From contig JAQOOI010000022.1 of assembly GCA_028554645.1 (NCBI GenBank), forward strand, positions 2,418,001-2,482,000: a stretch of DNA of 64,000 bases. The letters are read 5' to 3'. Below, piece after piece: positions 50,004 to 63,337 of this stretch. The notes beneath the pieces are model-generated. The model saw only the letters and a list, made by a program, of their open reading frames with translations. It was not told the origin of the DNA and did not search any database. A program made the translations under genes and the position numbers. Source of the stretch: Omphalotus guepiniiformis (taxonomy: Eukaryota; Basidiomycota; Agaricomycetes; Agaricales; Omphalotaceae). Positions within the stretch are counted from its first letter, which is position 1, and each line of letters begins with the position of its first letter.

Positions 50004-50734
50004 CCTGGTTGACAGAATCAGGTCTCATTGCGGGTTTCATTCGCGTAGTACAAAACTAGCTGTAGGCTGTGTGTTGTAATCAATGTACTGAAGAGGTTCT
50101 ATACATCTTACTCTTGAACTAGATGTTTCCGAGCAGTTGTTACCCTGCTCGAATATCATGTCGGCAGTTTCAGAGGTCCAGCGACGTTTTCAATGTTTAT
50201 GAGGACTCAGGTTGACGTTAAAGGTGAATCTCGACGAACCAGCCTGTAGTGTAGGTAGCCTATGTAGTGTAGGTAGCCTACGTAGTGTATAATCGTAAAA
50301 TGCCAGATGTTGCTGGTTTTGTCCGAAAGCGTGTTCAAGCGACCTCCTGTTTACAGGAGACGAGCGAGAGACGTGACAACTTGTTGATGACAGGTTTCAG
50401 ATCCTTCATTGAATGCGACATTATACTAGTGCATGCCAACGTCGGTGTTCATTGAATTAAGAAGTAGCATACACATATATTCTCCGAAATATTCACTTCT
50501 AGTTTACAGACAGGGCAAGCACCCGGGAGGGCATAAATTTTGAAAATAGTTTAGAGTGATGGGATGAATGAATGCAATACAGTGGGAATAAATGTCGAGA
50601 CTGGGTAAATAGTGACTATAAGGCGAAAGTGTCGGATAATGAAAGGATGCCGGCTTTGCACCCTTTGGCAAAGCAAGTCTAAGATAGAGGGTAAGGGAGT
50701 GTGCAAGTCGCAATAGATAAGGCGACCAAGCAAA
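50004..50734. other. Convergent 3' spacer between permease and RhoGEF genes
   Basis: 731 bp with the 3' UTRs of both genes and an 18-bp tandem repeat (50246-50289). No gene seen; the short minus-strand frames at 50504-50733 read into RhoGEF 3' flank and have no motif. Confidence 0.4.
50246..50289 (+). repeat. 18-bp tandem repeat, 2.4 copies
   Basis: GTAGTGTAGGTAGCCTAT (50246-50263), GTAGTGTAGGTAGCCTAC (50264-50281) and the first eight bases of a third. Unit changes are limited to one base. Confidence 0.9.
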
Positions 50735-53700
50735 TCAGGTTTTCGACGCAGGAATATGCAGGTTGATAGCTATCACACGAAAGAGGAGGAAGTTGGTCTC
50801 GTTTTCAGTGATTATTACTCACCTCTATACCAGTTCAGTGCATCAGAGGCAGAGGGAGCATCAAAGTATAGAATAGCCTTATTGTCCACCAGCCGAAGAG
50901 CTAGCAGGGAGATGTATAAAATTGAAGCTCACATACAAGCCCAAGAAACTTACCGTTTCCATGAACAATGCTAGCTGGTTGAGGTAAGGTCTGCATCCGA
51001 AGAACAGCCCAGAGGTCAACCAGAGACGCAGGATCCCGCCCCTCCGAAGGATCTCTACATAAAACGAGCAGGTCGTTGCAAAGTATACCCAGCAATGGCC
51101 GGGGGGTGAGTTCGGGAGCCAAACAGTCTACATCGACAGTCGAGGCATCACCCTGTGCATTGATGGTTTCAAAAGTGACGATTGCCTTTCGTACAACACG
51201 AGTTAATAGCAGAGGTCCGTCCATAATGAGACGACTACAAAATGAATAAGTATCCAGACTAGATACAGCTTCACCGTTCACATACCGATGGGGCTGGACA
51301 AGCGGACTAGGAAACTTCCCTCTGATTCTTGATTGCCACTGAACGAGCTTTCGACGTGACTCTGATTCTCGTTTACCCTCATTCATGTTGTTTGCTAATG
51401 ATGAAATTTCGCCCAGTGCACGATCTAGCGTGTCCTCCAAATAGTCGTACTCAAGCGGCGTGCTTCTCCTGAGCTCTTCCAACTGAGTAATAAGATGTTA
51501 GTGCTTAGTCGATTTTAGTATCAATAGACTAACTCACAAGTAATCGATATCTCGGAATTCGCTGAACAGGAAGAAGCAAGTACCCCTCTAGGTTTAGCTG
51601 TGAATGTTGCGGGTTTAAACGGCATCGCTTTAGGTATTGCTTTATACGTTTCTTCTGACTGCTTGAGAGAGCCGGAGCCCCCGAACTTGCTGCACCCTCG
51701 GCAGCGGCACCAGGATTCGAGATCGCTGACATCGACAAGCCTAGGCCAACGAGCTGAGATGTGCTCGATGAAGGCGACAAGGCTTGACCTGAACCAGCCG
51801 AACTAGCAGATGTCCAATACTTCACTCGATGAACTGCGCTGTCAAAATTGCTGTAGGAGATTTTAGCGATTGATCAGTAACGTAGACAAAAAGCTTACTT
51901 GATGTATGTAGAGTACATTTTCATGAATGCAGCGTGCTTGAAGAAGATATTAGACACTGCATTTGCGACAGTCAAAGACAGCTGCCCGTCTACGTCCCCC
52001 TTGTCCGCAGAAGGTTTCATTAATGGAGATATTGCTGCCTCCAGGGAAGGGAGGAAACTCTCCTTGTGGAATGAGAACAGTGAATCGAGACCACCAAAGA
52101 CGATCTTGCGTTCAGGGGCTGGGACTATAGTTTCTTTGCTGGAGCCGACACCGCTGAGAATAGTGACATTAGAGCAGGCTGGCTTGATGTATATGTCCAT
52201 GAGTTCTTGTAGCCCCTTCACGTATGTCCGTTCGGTTCTACAAGGTATCATGTTGTCCAGCATCAACACACAGTAGAGAAATGAATTGTGCTTACACCAA
52301 GATTTCTTTCATCACCATTGCCCTCTTCCCCTTATCATCTTTGATCCTCCTCTCTTCAGCCGATCCTGAACTATCTGTTGTTGCCACACTTATAGTCCTA
52401 CCTGCTTCCACTATACTCGACACAGCAGTCGTCCCACTGAGCGCCATGGAGACCTCCCTCGACCCAGGTGACTGTGAATCAACAAGTAAAGTGGGTCTCC
52501 TCGATCTCGCCTCTCCAGGCATTCCATACATCGTAGTGGTATTTCCGCCTTGTGACAACCCTAAATCATTCATGTCCTTCAGGTACGCCATGACACTCCT
52601 CAGCGCTCTTGTATAACTCTCTCGCGCGCGCTCTTCCTCTCGCTTAAGGAATGCCTCCCTATCCATGATATTGGAACGTGGACTAGGTGTGCCATCCCGG
52701 ACACTAGGACTGAGATTAATGGAGTTGTTGTGACTGTGGGTATTGGATTCTGACGCATCTTCGCCGTTCATTGCGGTAATCCCTGGCACGAAGTGGGTAT
52801 TATCCGGGATAGGTATATTCAATGACATCGATGCAGTCCCAGCATCTATGGGGAGGAAACTGCGCCTTTTGCCCGATCGGTGAGTGGGAGAAGGTGGGAG
52901 GAGGGAAGAGGAGGAAGACGCGTTTAGGCTTGTGAGAGATGAAGGAGATTGTAAAGCGGTACTTATTTTCAAGGCATCCGTCGACGATATCTTTGGTGGT
53001 AATGCGGGTGGCAGATCCTCTTCTTCCAAAGGTGTGACCATCGTCGGTATCTTGGGAAGTGGACTAGGTGACCCTACCACTGATCTAGTGAACGCGTCCA
53101 GAGTCCCAGTCGTGGAGAACCTCATGTCAATCTGAGGCGATCTGCTTCCGCGCTCTGGTGTATTGTCGTTGCGAGTTGCGGTGTGACGCAGCATAGGTTT
53201 CGAACTAGTGTTGACACCTGTTCCGGGATTCACGCCCGGTCGAGAGGGTGATTCATTCCTTATCTTCCCCATGGACATCTTCTTCAAAAACCCCCACTTG
53301 CTGCCCTTCTCCTTCCCGTCCTTATTCCGCGGACGTACAGGGACCTTCCCATTAAACCCTTCAAAGTCGTCCTGTCCTGACTGCATACGTGAATGTTGTT
53401 TTCTGGACGGTGGAGAGGAGTCCTTCGCCACAAACGAGATCCTATTAGGCTCGAGTAAGTCTTCAGAATCGCCGTTATCCGAAATGTTATCCCATAAGGA
53501 CTGGGTGAGGGCAGACCGTGAAGTACTGGCCCGTGAACCTGGCGACAATCCCAAACTACCTAACGTCGTTGCGGCTCCCAAGCTTGCAAATTTCTTTGGG
53601 GCCCCAGGTCGTTCGGGATATATATTATCAGGGGGTCCAGCGCCAGGAGCACCGTTTACAGAAACCGTACTGAGTAAATTGGAGCTGGACAGCGACGTGG

Positions 53701-55640
53701 CATAATGTGTTAGTGCCGGCTTGAGTTCTGGTACGGTACTGCTGGCAGCAGTGGCAGACCTCCCTCTGCGCAGATCCCCTGCACTCTTCATCTTCCGGAC
53801 TTCGCGATCGCCGAGATATCCTGGACTCTCAGGGTACTGTGACTCTGAGGTAGAAGGGTGAGGGCTATTCGAAGGAAGATATGGCGAGTTGGGGTTTTGA
53901 CTGCTTCTGCTCTGGTTGTAGAAAGATCTATTGGGTGTGGTGCGGTTTCGGGTGAGAGGACGCGGCTGGTCCGATTGAGGTTGCGTTTGAGATGGTAATG
54001 GTGGTATGCGTGCAGGAGCAACGGCATTGCCGATACTAGAAGAGGCAGTACTCGCCGTCTGCTGTGAGCCTAGGGATGAACTCTCTGAAGGCATCCTTCT
54101 CGCCAAAAAAGGAGCGGTGTCCGGAGTGATGGTGTGATCTTCTTCAGGTGATGACACAAATTTGTTTTCATTTGGTGCAGAACTGCTCGGAGGATCAGAG
54201 AGATCATCCGGATCAGTTTCGGTATCGACAGAACTCTGGACGCTCGCTGATGGTAAGGGGAAGGTGGGCGTGGACAGAGGATAAGCAGGTGTCATGGGAT
54301 CCTTGGCAAGTAAAGGCTCAACGAGAGCTTTCCATGGCCCTTGGAAGGGATTGCCATCGACATAAAGTGCTTGCAGGGCTGGGAGGAGACAGAACCAACT
54401 CGGAAGGGCGTGCATCTTGTTCCGTCGGACACTGATAGTATGCAACTTGTCCAAATCGGCAAGAGGGTCAGGCAGGGTCGTAATACCTGTCGAATCTGCG
54501 ATGAGGACCCGAAGATTGGTGAGGTCAGCGAGGAAGACAGGTAGAACTCTGAGGGGATTGGATGCGATGTTGAGCTCTTCTAAGAAATGACATAGTGCAA
54601 GCACTGGCGGTAGAGCACCAAGGAAATTGGCAGAGATGTCGAGAGCAAGAAGTGAGTGACATATCTGAGGGATGGTGTTGGTTATAAATGCTGGCATTGC
54701 ATTTGGAGTTGTGGACGAGCCGATTAAGAGATGTGTAGTACCTAATTTTTGATCAGGTTTGTTTATGGTCGATATTTGAAATACGAAGAAGAGGAAGGGT
54801 GTAGTACCAGGCTGAACGTGAAGCTGAGCAACAGATGTGTTACTTGCTTGAACAATCAGACCGCGCCCTTCCTCTGCAACGACCACTGCGGCGGTACGCT
54901 CCTCCTCTATTTCCTCCTCGTCATACTCATCTTCAGTGAGAAGATGTTCATCATCAGTGTCATCCTCGCTCACGCCAATCTCATCTCGTTCATCGACCGC
55001 CTGCCAACTCATATCATAACTTGGCTGTTCCCTAAGTTTTGGATGTTCGACAAGAGCATTCCCATTGCTAGCGGAAGAAGAACGAGAACGGAGTCCTCCT
55101 GAGTAAACCCCAGACCAACGAGTCTGATCAACAAGAGCACGAGATTGACTGTGCGTAGCATCGCCACCTAGAAGCTGGACAACAGAGTCGGATGTGATGC
55201 CGAGACCAACAGAACTACTGTCAGCCTCTGCGACAAGAACGTGGACCTGATCATTGAGAGCGCTGCCGAAGCTAGTGTAGGCGGAAGAACGTGTTGAGGC
55301 GGTAGAAGAATCTGCTGAAGAGACCGCATATGAAGGGTAAGGATCAGGATATTGAGAGGGGTCAGGTAGATGAGCATGCATAGATTGTGAAGGCCGCTGG
55401 AAAGAACGAGACAGAGGCTGGTCTGAACGAAAAAGCGGCTCACCCGCTGAGACAGAGCGCAACAAGGGAGAGCGAAAGGATGGAGAGGGGTTAGCTTCAG
55501 ATGAGTTGAGTGAAACGACTGTCGGTTCGTCTTCGCCAAATTCTTGGTCTGGACGGGATAAATCTTCTAAAAGATGTTGTAAGAAGAGAAATAAGATTCA
55601 GTACACAATTTCTTCTCTCACCTTCCTCAGAATCAGACAT
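50735..55640 (-). CDS. Leucine-rich-repeat Rho guanine-nucleotide exchange factor
   Basis: ATG 55640 (MSDSEE, then an intron) with DLSRPDQEFGEDEPTVV following; in-frame ATGs at 55655 and 55679 are alternatives. The largest exon (to about 52302) is a disordered, Ser-rich leader with an LRR block near its first third: LLALDISANFLGALPPVLAL, LEELNIASNPLRVLPVFLAD and LRVLIADSTGITTLPDPLAD. The DH domain begins TERTYVKGLQELMDIYIKPA, includes FFKHAAFMKMYSTYI and YLKRCRLNPQHSQLNLEGYL, and LLPVQRIPRYRLLLEELR, the catalytic core of Dbl-family GEFs. A PH-like domain follows (RLIMDGPLLLTRVVRKAIVT, LRLVDNKAILYFDAPSASDA) and ends NLHIPASKT. Such proteins load GTP onto Rho-type GTPases in polarised growth. 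Around nine introns. Confidence 0.88.
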
Positions 55641-57308
55641 CCAAGAGCTCTCCATGAATGTTAGAATCACAAGTCCCAAGCGATTATTTGTTTGTGATTC
55701 AGACTCGAAGTCCCCTCACTGCTATATTCAACATTTGTCTCATCACTAACGTGCACATTCTCAGTCCCCATTAGCTCTTTTTATTCTCTAGCATAGAAGC
55801 AAGTTCTAGCAGCTCTTTTTTCCTTTAAAAAAACCCAAGGCACACTAGTCATCCCTAACTTGGGCTAACTACGTCTCACACAGATATATCGGGTCTTTTT
55901 CATCAGCTGGTATTATATACCTTGTGCTCTGTCATGATATCTACTGGGCAGAAGCATATCATTCTGTAACGTGCTGTCGCAATCATCTTGTCTAGGATAC
56001 CGTCAGCACGCTCCAGGACGTCATGCATATGCCTTGATCTGTCGCGTTTCCAGGCAACTCCAACCTAGATAGACGGTTTTTCCGGTCTCTGTGCTTACAC
56101 TGCAGCTACCAGCGTGCAGGCAGACTCTTGCCCGCAGTGCAGTGCTGGTGCAGTGCTCGCATAATTAGAACATCGATTCGGTCTTGCTCAAAAGTTACAG
56201 ATTCTGCTATTTCGAGTACGTGGACTACTATGTCTTGTATCAATCATTGATATCTCCTGAAGACTGCGGACAGGAGCTTACACTACGGTACCAGTGAGCC
56301 TTGAAGCCTGACTCGTGGTAGAATAGGCTTCCCGTTAATGAAACCTGAATTTGGCTTTTCCTGGCTGTACTTAAGTAACTGGTATCACACTGACAAGTTT
56401 GACAATTTTTCAATGACCTCAAACTCATCAGTTACAAAGTAACGCCCGAATCTTCAAGCAACTGAGATCAGCGAATGTTCATTATTAATGTTTATAATGA
56501 CCCGGGTATGTCAAAATTCCGAACCTCTCTCGGAGTTCCGCGCTTGTCACTCAACCTCGTAAGAATTCTCTAAGTGTAGCAAGCAACAATGTCCTCAGTG
56601 CCTAGATTTGCATGACATAGACCACTGCATAGCAATCGTTACCGTCCCATGGTACCTATCGATCCAGATGTCACATACACGCAGATAATTCCCATCGCAA
56701 ACCGCTCTAACGCAGGAATGAATAAACATCGGATACATGTTTTATCAGGTTTGCGACCGAGGATCAAAGCGCCGTATACGTCGGCTTCTGGGTCAGAAAA
56801 TTTGGTAAATTGCGCAGTGTAACAGTGAAAATGAAGGGCGGGTACTCCAGCACTTCATAGAAGAGATACACTGATGAATGTATCGCCACGTCTTGAAACC
56901 GTCTGCCTACAGCAACAAAGTATACATCCGTGACGTCGAAGTCGTTCAACCACCGCCTTCTGTATTTCGACCCGTCCAGCCTGAAGGCCAGGTATCCTTT
57001 GTCATGACAAACGGGATGACAATCCGAGGATCTAGCCTTGGGAGCGCAAGTTATACGGAACTTGGATCGTCACCTCGCGGGAACACAGAATTTCCTCCCT
57101 AAATCCACGGGAGAGGAAGTTGCGAAGCAGAGCGGAGCATCCATCCATCCGCCTTCGCAGGAGGTACACTAAAAAGATGTCTTCGCATCAAAGGAGGCGA
57201 TAAAGAAAGCACCTTGTTCACGAGAGGACAAGCACTCCTATACAATGACCACATGAAGCCAAGATCCAGTGTATTCCAGTACCCAGAGTCCAGGTGTCCG
57301 AGCTGTCC
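55641..57308. other. 1.7-kb spacer, no gene supported
   Basis: Upstream of the RhoGEF gene (minus) and downstream of ELP4 (minus). Open frames at 56764-56949 (minus) and 56878-57102 (plus, MYRHVLKPSAYSNKVYIRDV) overlap each other and show no domain or splice pattern. The long space before a large regulatory gene may hold its promoter. Nothing else seen. Confidence 0.4.
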
Positions 57309-58897
57309 TCAAAAATCATACAAATCTGGTTTATCTGACTGGAATGCTACAGTTTTCTTTGCCTTCCTTGGCTTGGATTTTGACATAACAGCATTGGTTG
57401 TGTCAATACGAGCGACACCTGGGAGGCTTGTAATTGCGACGCTGGTGCTGTCTTCATGCATATCGCCAGCATCAAATTCAACTTCTATAGAAGCACTTGC
57501 AGTCTTGGATATCTGTCTGTCACCACCGGCCGAATGTGATGGCTCATAATTGAAGCTAGTGCTATTTGCACTCGGCGTCGTGCGTCGCTCTCCAGTACCC
57601 CCTTCCACGTCCAAATGCAACGTTTCAAAGATAAGTCTCTTCCTCGTGCACTTGAACGCTAGATTGTTTTCTCCACTGCTTCCGGATTCTGCTGCAGATG
57701 CAGCAAGACCGCGAAGCGCTGAGAACCGATCACTAGGTGCAAGGAGAGTATGTGGGGCTGGGAGCGTATGGATGTGTAAGAGTCCATGATGTGTTGAAAA
57801 GAGTGTCGATAGCGAGGGATTGCCTAGATAGTTGTTAAATTAGAATTATTTTTCACCGGTCATGATAAAAGACTTGCCTGTAAATGCATCCAGGGTAATT
57901 AGCCCATCACACATCCACCCGAGCTTTTGAAGCCAGCCAGGTCCACCCCAAGATCCAGTAGAGATTGGTGGTGACAGAGCAATTGACGCACACGTAGTAG
58001 GATAGCTTCGAAGCAGTGACCGCAAAGTATGCATGAAAAGTAGTATGTCCTACTGAGGATGAGGTCCACTTCACACTAACAGAAGCTGTCTCACCTCAGC
58101 GGTCAAATCTCCCCACGCAGGAGACCCAAGCGAGGGTATACATATTCTCAATGGCGTGGATGAGGCATTCGACGAACGTTGAGAAAGAACATGCTCAAGC
58201 CATGAAATCAACCTGGACACCACAGACTGTGACTTTGGCGACGATCCTTCGGAGAAGGCGGACATATCAGTGACATCGCATATATTTAATTGATTTGTTC
58301 GTCGAGCCTCCTCTATGACAGAGCCAGGAATTCTAGTTGTAAGATCAAAAGTATGGCAATATTCATCGGAAGAGCTGATGGTGGAAACAGTTGAATATTC
58401 CGTGCTTCTCCTCTGATAGTAAACACATACGGTGTAGATGGTCCCGATCCCACAGTTGTTTGAAACTGTTTCATCGACTCATATCGCCACGCTATCTTGA
58501 TTTTCAGGTCCTCCTGAGACGTATCGTCTCCTTCATCCAGGCGCGCACTGTTTGCCGAATGCACGCCGTCATTGAAGCTCGAGGCCGATGAAGGCCCATG
58601 TAGCCACATACACCCATTCACCCATTCTTGAAGGCTTTTATCTCCGATAATAAGAAGGTCCTGCTTACAGACCAAGCCTTGAGAAACGAAATACTTCTGC
58701 AGAAGTTCCCCATATGATGAATGAAGATCTGGAGCAGCGACTACCAAAGAGCATGAAAGAGGTAATCCACCACCGAGAATGTCATCAAGGGAAGGGATAC
58801 CGGTGGATGTAATGATGCTGGAGATGGATGCAGGTGAAGGACGAGTTCCCGGGAGAGGTGGAACTTTTGAAGTTGCTTTGCGTTTGAACGAAGACAT
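57309..58897 (-). CDS. ELP4: Elongator complex subunit 4 (PAXNEB/ELP4)
   Basis: ATG 58897 begins MSSFKRKATSKVPPLPGTRP, then SIISSTG-like sequence STGIPSLDDILGGGLPLSCS, the RecA-like strand-loop motif of ELP4. Further blocks are YGELLQKYFVSQGLVCKQDL, KIKIAWRYESMKQFQTTVG, YCHTFDLTTRIP, SRLISWLEHVLSQR, LRICIPSLGSPAWGDL, MHTLRSLLRSYPTTCASIAL and GWLQKLGWMCDGLITLDAFT, and a C-terminal PAxNEB region. The end is KKTVAFQSDKPDLYDF. ELP4 with ELP5 and ELP6 forms a ring that helps Elongator modify wobble uridines in tRNA. Four or five introns. The start codon is 26 bp from that of IMP1. Confidence 0.92.
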
Positions 58898-58923
58898 GCC
58901 GCCGTGGGAACCTCTCTGCTCTC
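58898..58923. promoter_or_regulatory. 26-bp divergent interval between ELP4 and IMP1 start codons
   Basis: The shortest divergent spacer in the window. There is no room for two separate promoters and leaders, so transcripts must overlap or one or both genes must start inside the other's coding sequence. Confidence 0.6.
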
Positions 58924-59661
58924 ATGCCTTCTCCTTTCTTTCGGCGCGCCTACAAATGGTTTACAGATGAATTAAGGTCTTTTCGTGACCCAAATCATCT
59001 CAAACTTGCTACAAAATGCGTCGCGGTGTCTGGTCTAAAGGTCCTGATCGGATATCTATTCTTTGTTTTCGCAGGATCGGCGGCTGACTTTGTCCTACTC
59101 AGGTGATTAATCTGTTCTGTGCAATTCATATCTTCACAGAATACATTGGAAGGCCCTCACTGGTACGTGTTGCGACTTCAAAGCATCTGACACGCTTCAA
59201 AGAGCTATCAGATGGCCGGCCCATCAATGCTTCCAACTTTGGCTACAGACGGCGAAATAGTTATCGAAGACCGCCTCACGTTCCGTTTGAATCCGTCTAA
59301 ACTCTCTAGAGGAGATCTCGTCATCCTCAAGTCCCCAATTGATCCCATTGCAATCATCTGCAAGCGTGTAGTCGGTGTTCCAGGAGACGTCGTCTGTGTT
59401 GATCCAACGGGCCAGAAAGCTCCTTCCACGGAGCACGTTTTAATCCCTAAAGGACATATTTGGTTAAGCGGAGACAATGCTCAAGCTTCAAGAGACTCGA
59501 GAGACTATGGGCCTGTTCCAATTGCTTTAATCCAGGCGAAGCTCTTTGCTAGAGTGAGTGCATCCTTTGTGCTATTGGTCCTCAGCCGTTGAACCCCTTC
59601 GTAGGTGTGGCCATGGAGTGAACGTACAATATTTCGAAACCCAATGACAGTTCTTAGTTAG
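58924..59661 (+). CDS. IMP1: Mitochondrial inner-membrane protease subunit 1 (signal peptidase S26 family)
   Basis: ATG 58924 (MPSPFFRRAYKWFTDELRSF) leads to a membrane segment spliced as LKVINLFCAIHIFTEYIG. After an intron comes MAGPSMLPTLATDGEIVIED, holding the catalytic Ser of the GPSMLPT motif; the catalytic Lys is in CKRVVGVPGDVVCVDP. The box HIWLSGDNAQASRDSRDYGP and the end ARVWPWSERTIFRNPMTVLS are typical. Motif details (RDSRxYGPV) favour IMP1 over IMP2. The protease removes presequences from intermembrane-space proteins. The intron with donor GTCCTG (at about 59039) is weak but needed, since the frame stops without it. Confidence 0.85.
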
Positions 59662-59991
59662 CTTGTGGCCGGCCTGTCTCAGCCTCGACTCGACGCCAAT
59701 TCCAAGCACAAGTAGCTACAAGTTCTGGGATAGGATGACCACAGCAAAACTTAAGCATTTCTGTGTGTTAAGGATATTGTAGCAATTTGAGTCCCGTTGA
59801 TACGGATGACAGAAAGAAATGCAGGAAACGAGGTCGGTGAGATTCACGCAAGGCATGTGAAGATATGTACTAGAATGGCAGGTTCTGTAAGTCCCGGGTC
59901 CGTCAGTTGTTGCCAGGCTTTGCGGGGTATCACACAGTCATTGGCTATAAAACAAGTCACGACTCCAGGATCAGCAAAATATCTCAACTGG
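59662..59991. other. 330-bp spacer upstream of the SDR gene
   Basis: Between IMP1 and the dehydrogenase, on the same strand. Contains CTATAAAA-type sequence (GCTATAAAAC at about 59943-59953), a likely TATA box 40 bp before the ATG at 59992. Confidence 0.4.
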
Positions 59992-61076
59992 ATGTCTTCA
60001 ATCAACGCAGCAAAATGTGTTCTTGTCACTGGCGCCACATCTGGCATTGGACGTGCTCTGGCTTTGGCAATCGCTTCATTGCCAAGTGCCCCTCGAGTAA
60101 TTGGAGTTGGAAGGCGTAAAGACAGATTGGCAGCTTTGGCTGAGGCTAATATTGCACCGGAAGAGTTTGATGTTAACACTGATCACCCTTCGCTAAAGAA
60201 ATTTGCGCAGAAGATGACTGAGAAGTATCCTGAAGTACGTGTGTGCATCATTTCTCGAGTTTTAGAGCTCAAGCGGTGAAACTCAGATTGATGCCATTAT
60301 CCACGCAGCTGGTGTCCAAAGACAGTTCGATTTCACGAAAGAGATCGATGTGCAGTGTAAGGCACTACATCTTCGTTTCCGAAGCTTTAGTATCATGGTG
60401 CTGATTCGGATCCATCCCTCTGTGTAGCCCTCTACACTGAAATGAACGTCAACTATCTTTCAGTTGTTTCTTTAACATCATTCTTTCTTCCTGCTTTGCT
60501 CAAAAAAGCGGTGAGTATTTTTGGTGGATCCCGATTGACTCCCGTGCATTCGTAGTGAATACTTCTTCTTAGGCTACTGGCCACCCCTGTCTCGTTGCAA
60601 TAGTGACATCGGGATTGGCCTTCATTCCCGCAGCCAGTATCCCCAACTACTCTGCAACAAAAGCTGCTCTCCACAGTTACACTACTTCCCTTCGACTGCA
60701 GCTTCAAGATTCCAATGTGCACGTAACTGAAATTGCTCCGCCGTGGGTACCTGGCTCATCGTTACTGCTCAACGTATGATGTTGACCTCTTGATAACTAG
60801 ACTGGTTGAGTCTGAACTGCACGATGGTGAGTCTTGCGTCACTATCATAGAGATCGGTTCATTTCATTGCGCCTTCGAATAGCTGAAGGAACGACGGAAA
60901 CTCTCTCAAGAATCTGGATGCCATTGGATCAGTATATCAGGGAGACTATGGACGGACTTAAGAACGGCGATACTGTCGTATCTTCAGGCATGGCCACAGA
61001 AACTTATGAAAAGTTTGAGAAGCCGAAAGAGCCTATGATTGCAAATATGTGGAATTTCAGCAAGCAACATCGGTGA
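59992..61076 (+). CDS. Short-chain dehydrogenase/reductase
   Basis: ATG 59992 (MSSINAAKCVLVTGATSGIG) carries the TGxxxGIG cofactor loop and RALALAIASLPSAPRVIG. The catalytic set is seen: Asn-type NVNYLSVVSLTSFFLPALLK, Ser in LVAIVTSGLAFIPAA, and YxxxK in PNYSATKAALHSYTTSLRLQ. It ends WNFSKQHR. The ID of the substrate cannot be told; the layout (RKDRLAALAE after the third strand) suggests NADP use, and this group is close to DltE-like reductases. About six introns of 50 nt. Confidence 0.88.
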
Positions 61077-61354
61077 GGATTTACTACATAGTCTTCCCTA
61101 AAGTAACCTCATGCGCAGCTGTTGTCGGGACATAAGTACCAGTGTCAGCAAGTAAAGCGCAAGTAAATGCCACAAAAACACTGTACGTATGATTGAATGT
61201 ATGTACAGTATGTTAAACTGCGCAAAAGAAAATGTTGAAAAACGGCTGACTCGGTCACCTGACCATACCTACTCGAGTCATGAAAACTTTGAGAGGACAT
61301 TAAATAAAACAGTGATCGATCCTCAGTTCAACGTTTACTTAACGTTTAACCCTC

Positions 61355-62626
<1,272 letters not shown>

Positions 62627-63337
62627 TAGATTGTAATCTGTTGTTAGAAAGTATATTAAAACAACCGACAAGTATTCCATCGCTGTTGCGCAGGTTGGCA
62701 GATGTACTGAGATAAGCACGCTATCCGTTCTCACTCTCACTCTCGTGACAAGCTGAGCTCATGCGACGCCGATGCAAAGAACGTTGGCATTGTATTGAGA
62801 GACCGCATTCTCTGTCGTTGGTTGCTTGATATAAGTACATGCAATCAGTGTCAACGTGGCGACTAGACATTCTAGAAGAGATCTGATGGCAGCGCAGCCG
62901 TTCGTGTTGAAAGAGAGACTTGAGAGTATATGGGCTAGAGAAGCCTACACAGCTAAGTATACAGTCTAGAATAGGCCGGAGTAGTCTCTGATATCACCAG
63001 GGCCAAGAAGAACTACATATATGATATATGTATATATGTATGCATGTCAAGCCAGAAAGTTAGGAAGGTTGGTAGTAAGCCATGGTAGCCGTGTTGCTAA
63101 GCTGGGTCAGAAGTACCTAATAATACGCACCATATTCATTATTACTCTTCATCACAGCTAGTCTGCACTTTCATCTTTTCTTTCTTCTTTTCTTTCGTGT
63201 CCTGGGGTGATCTTCATTAGCCTGCTCCTTTCTCTCCTTCATTTCCTTCACCCGTGCAATTTCACTGAGTCCAGCAGATTTTCACTGGTGCAGGTCGCCT
63301 TTTCGTCATCTGTAGATACTGACGCTCTTTCCTTCCT
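62627..63337. other. 711-bp spacer, LYS1 terminator region and downstream promoter
   Basis: It contains an AT-rich alternating stretch at about 63016-63045 (TATATGATATATGTATATATGTA) and, from 63165 to 63260, a pyrimidine-rich leader (TTTTCTTTCTTCTTTTCTTTC) of the kind seen before strong fungal genes. No gene found. Confidence 0.4.

Noticed and set aside
53208..53705. 165-codon open frame on the plus strand
   Set aside because: Antisense to the Ser/Pro-rich leader of the RhoGEF; low-complexity shadow.
56764..57102. Two overlapping small open frames, one per strand
   Set aside because: They overlap each other, lack domains and lie in a spacer; no basis to call either a gene.
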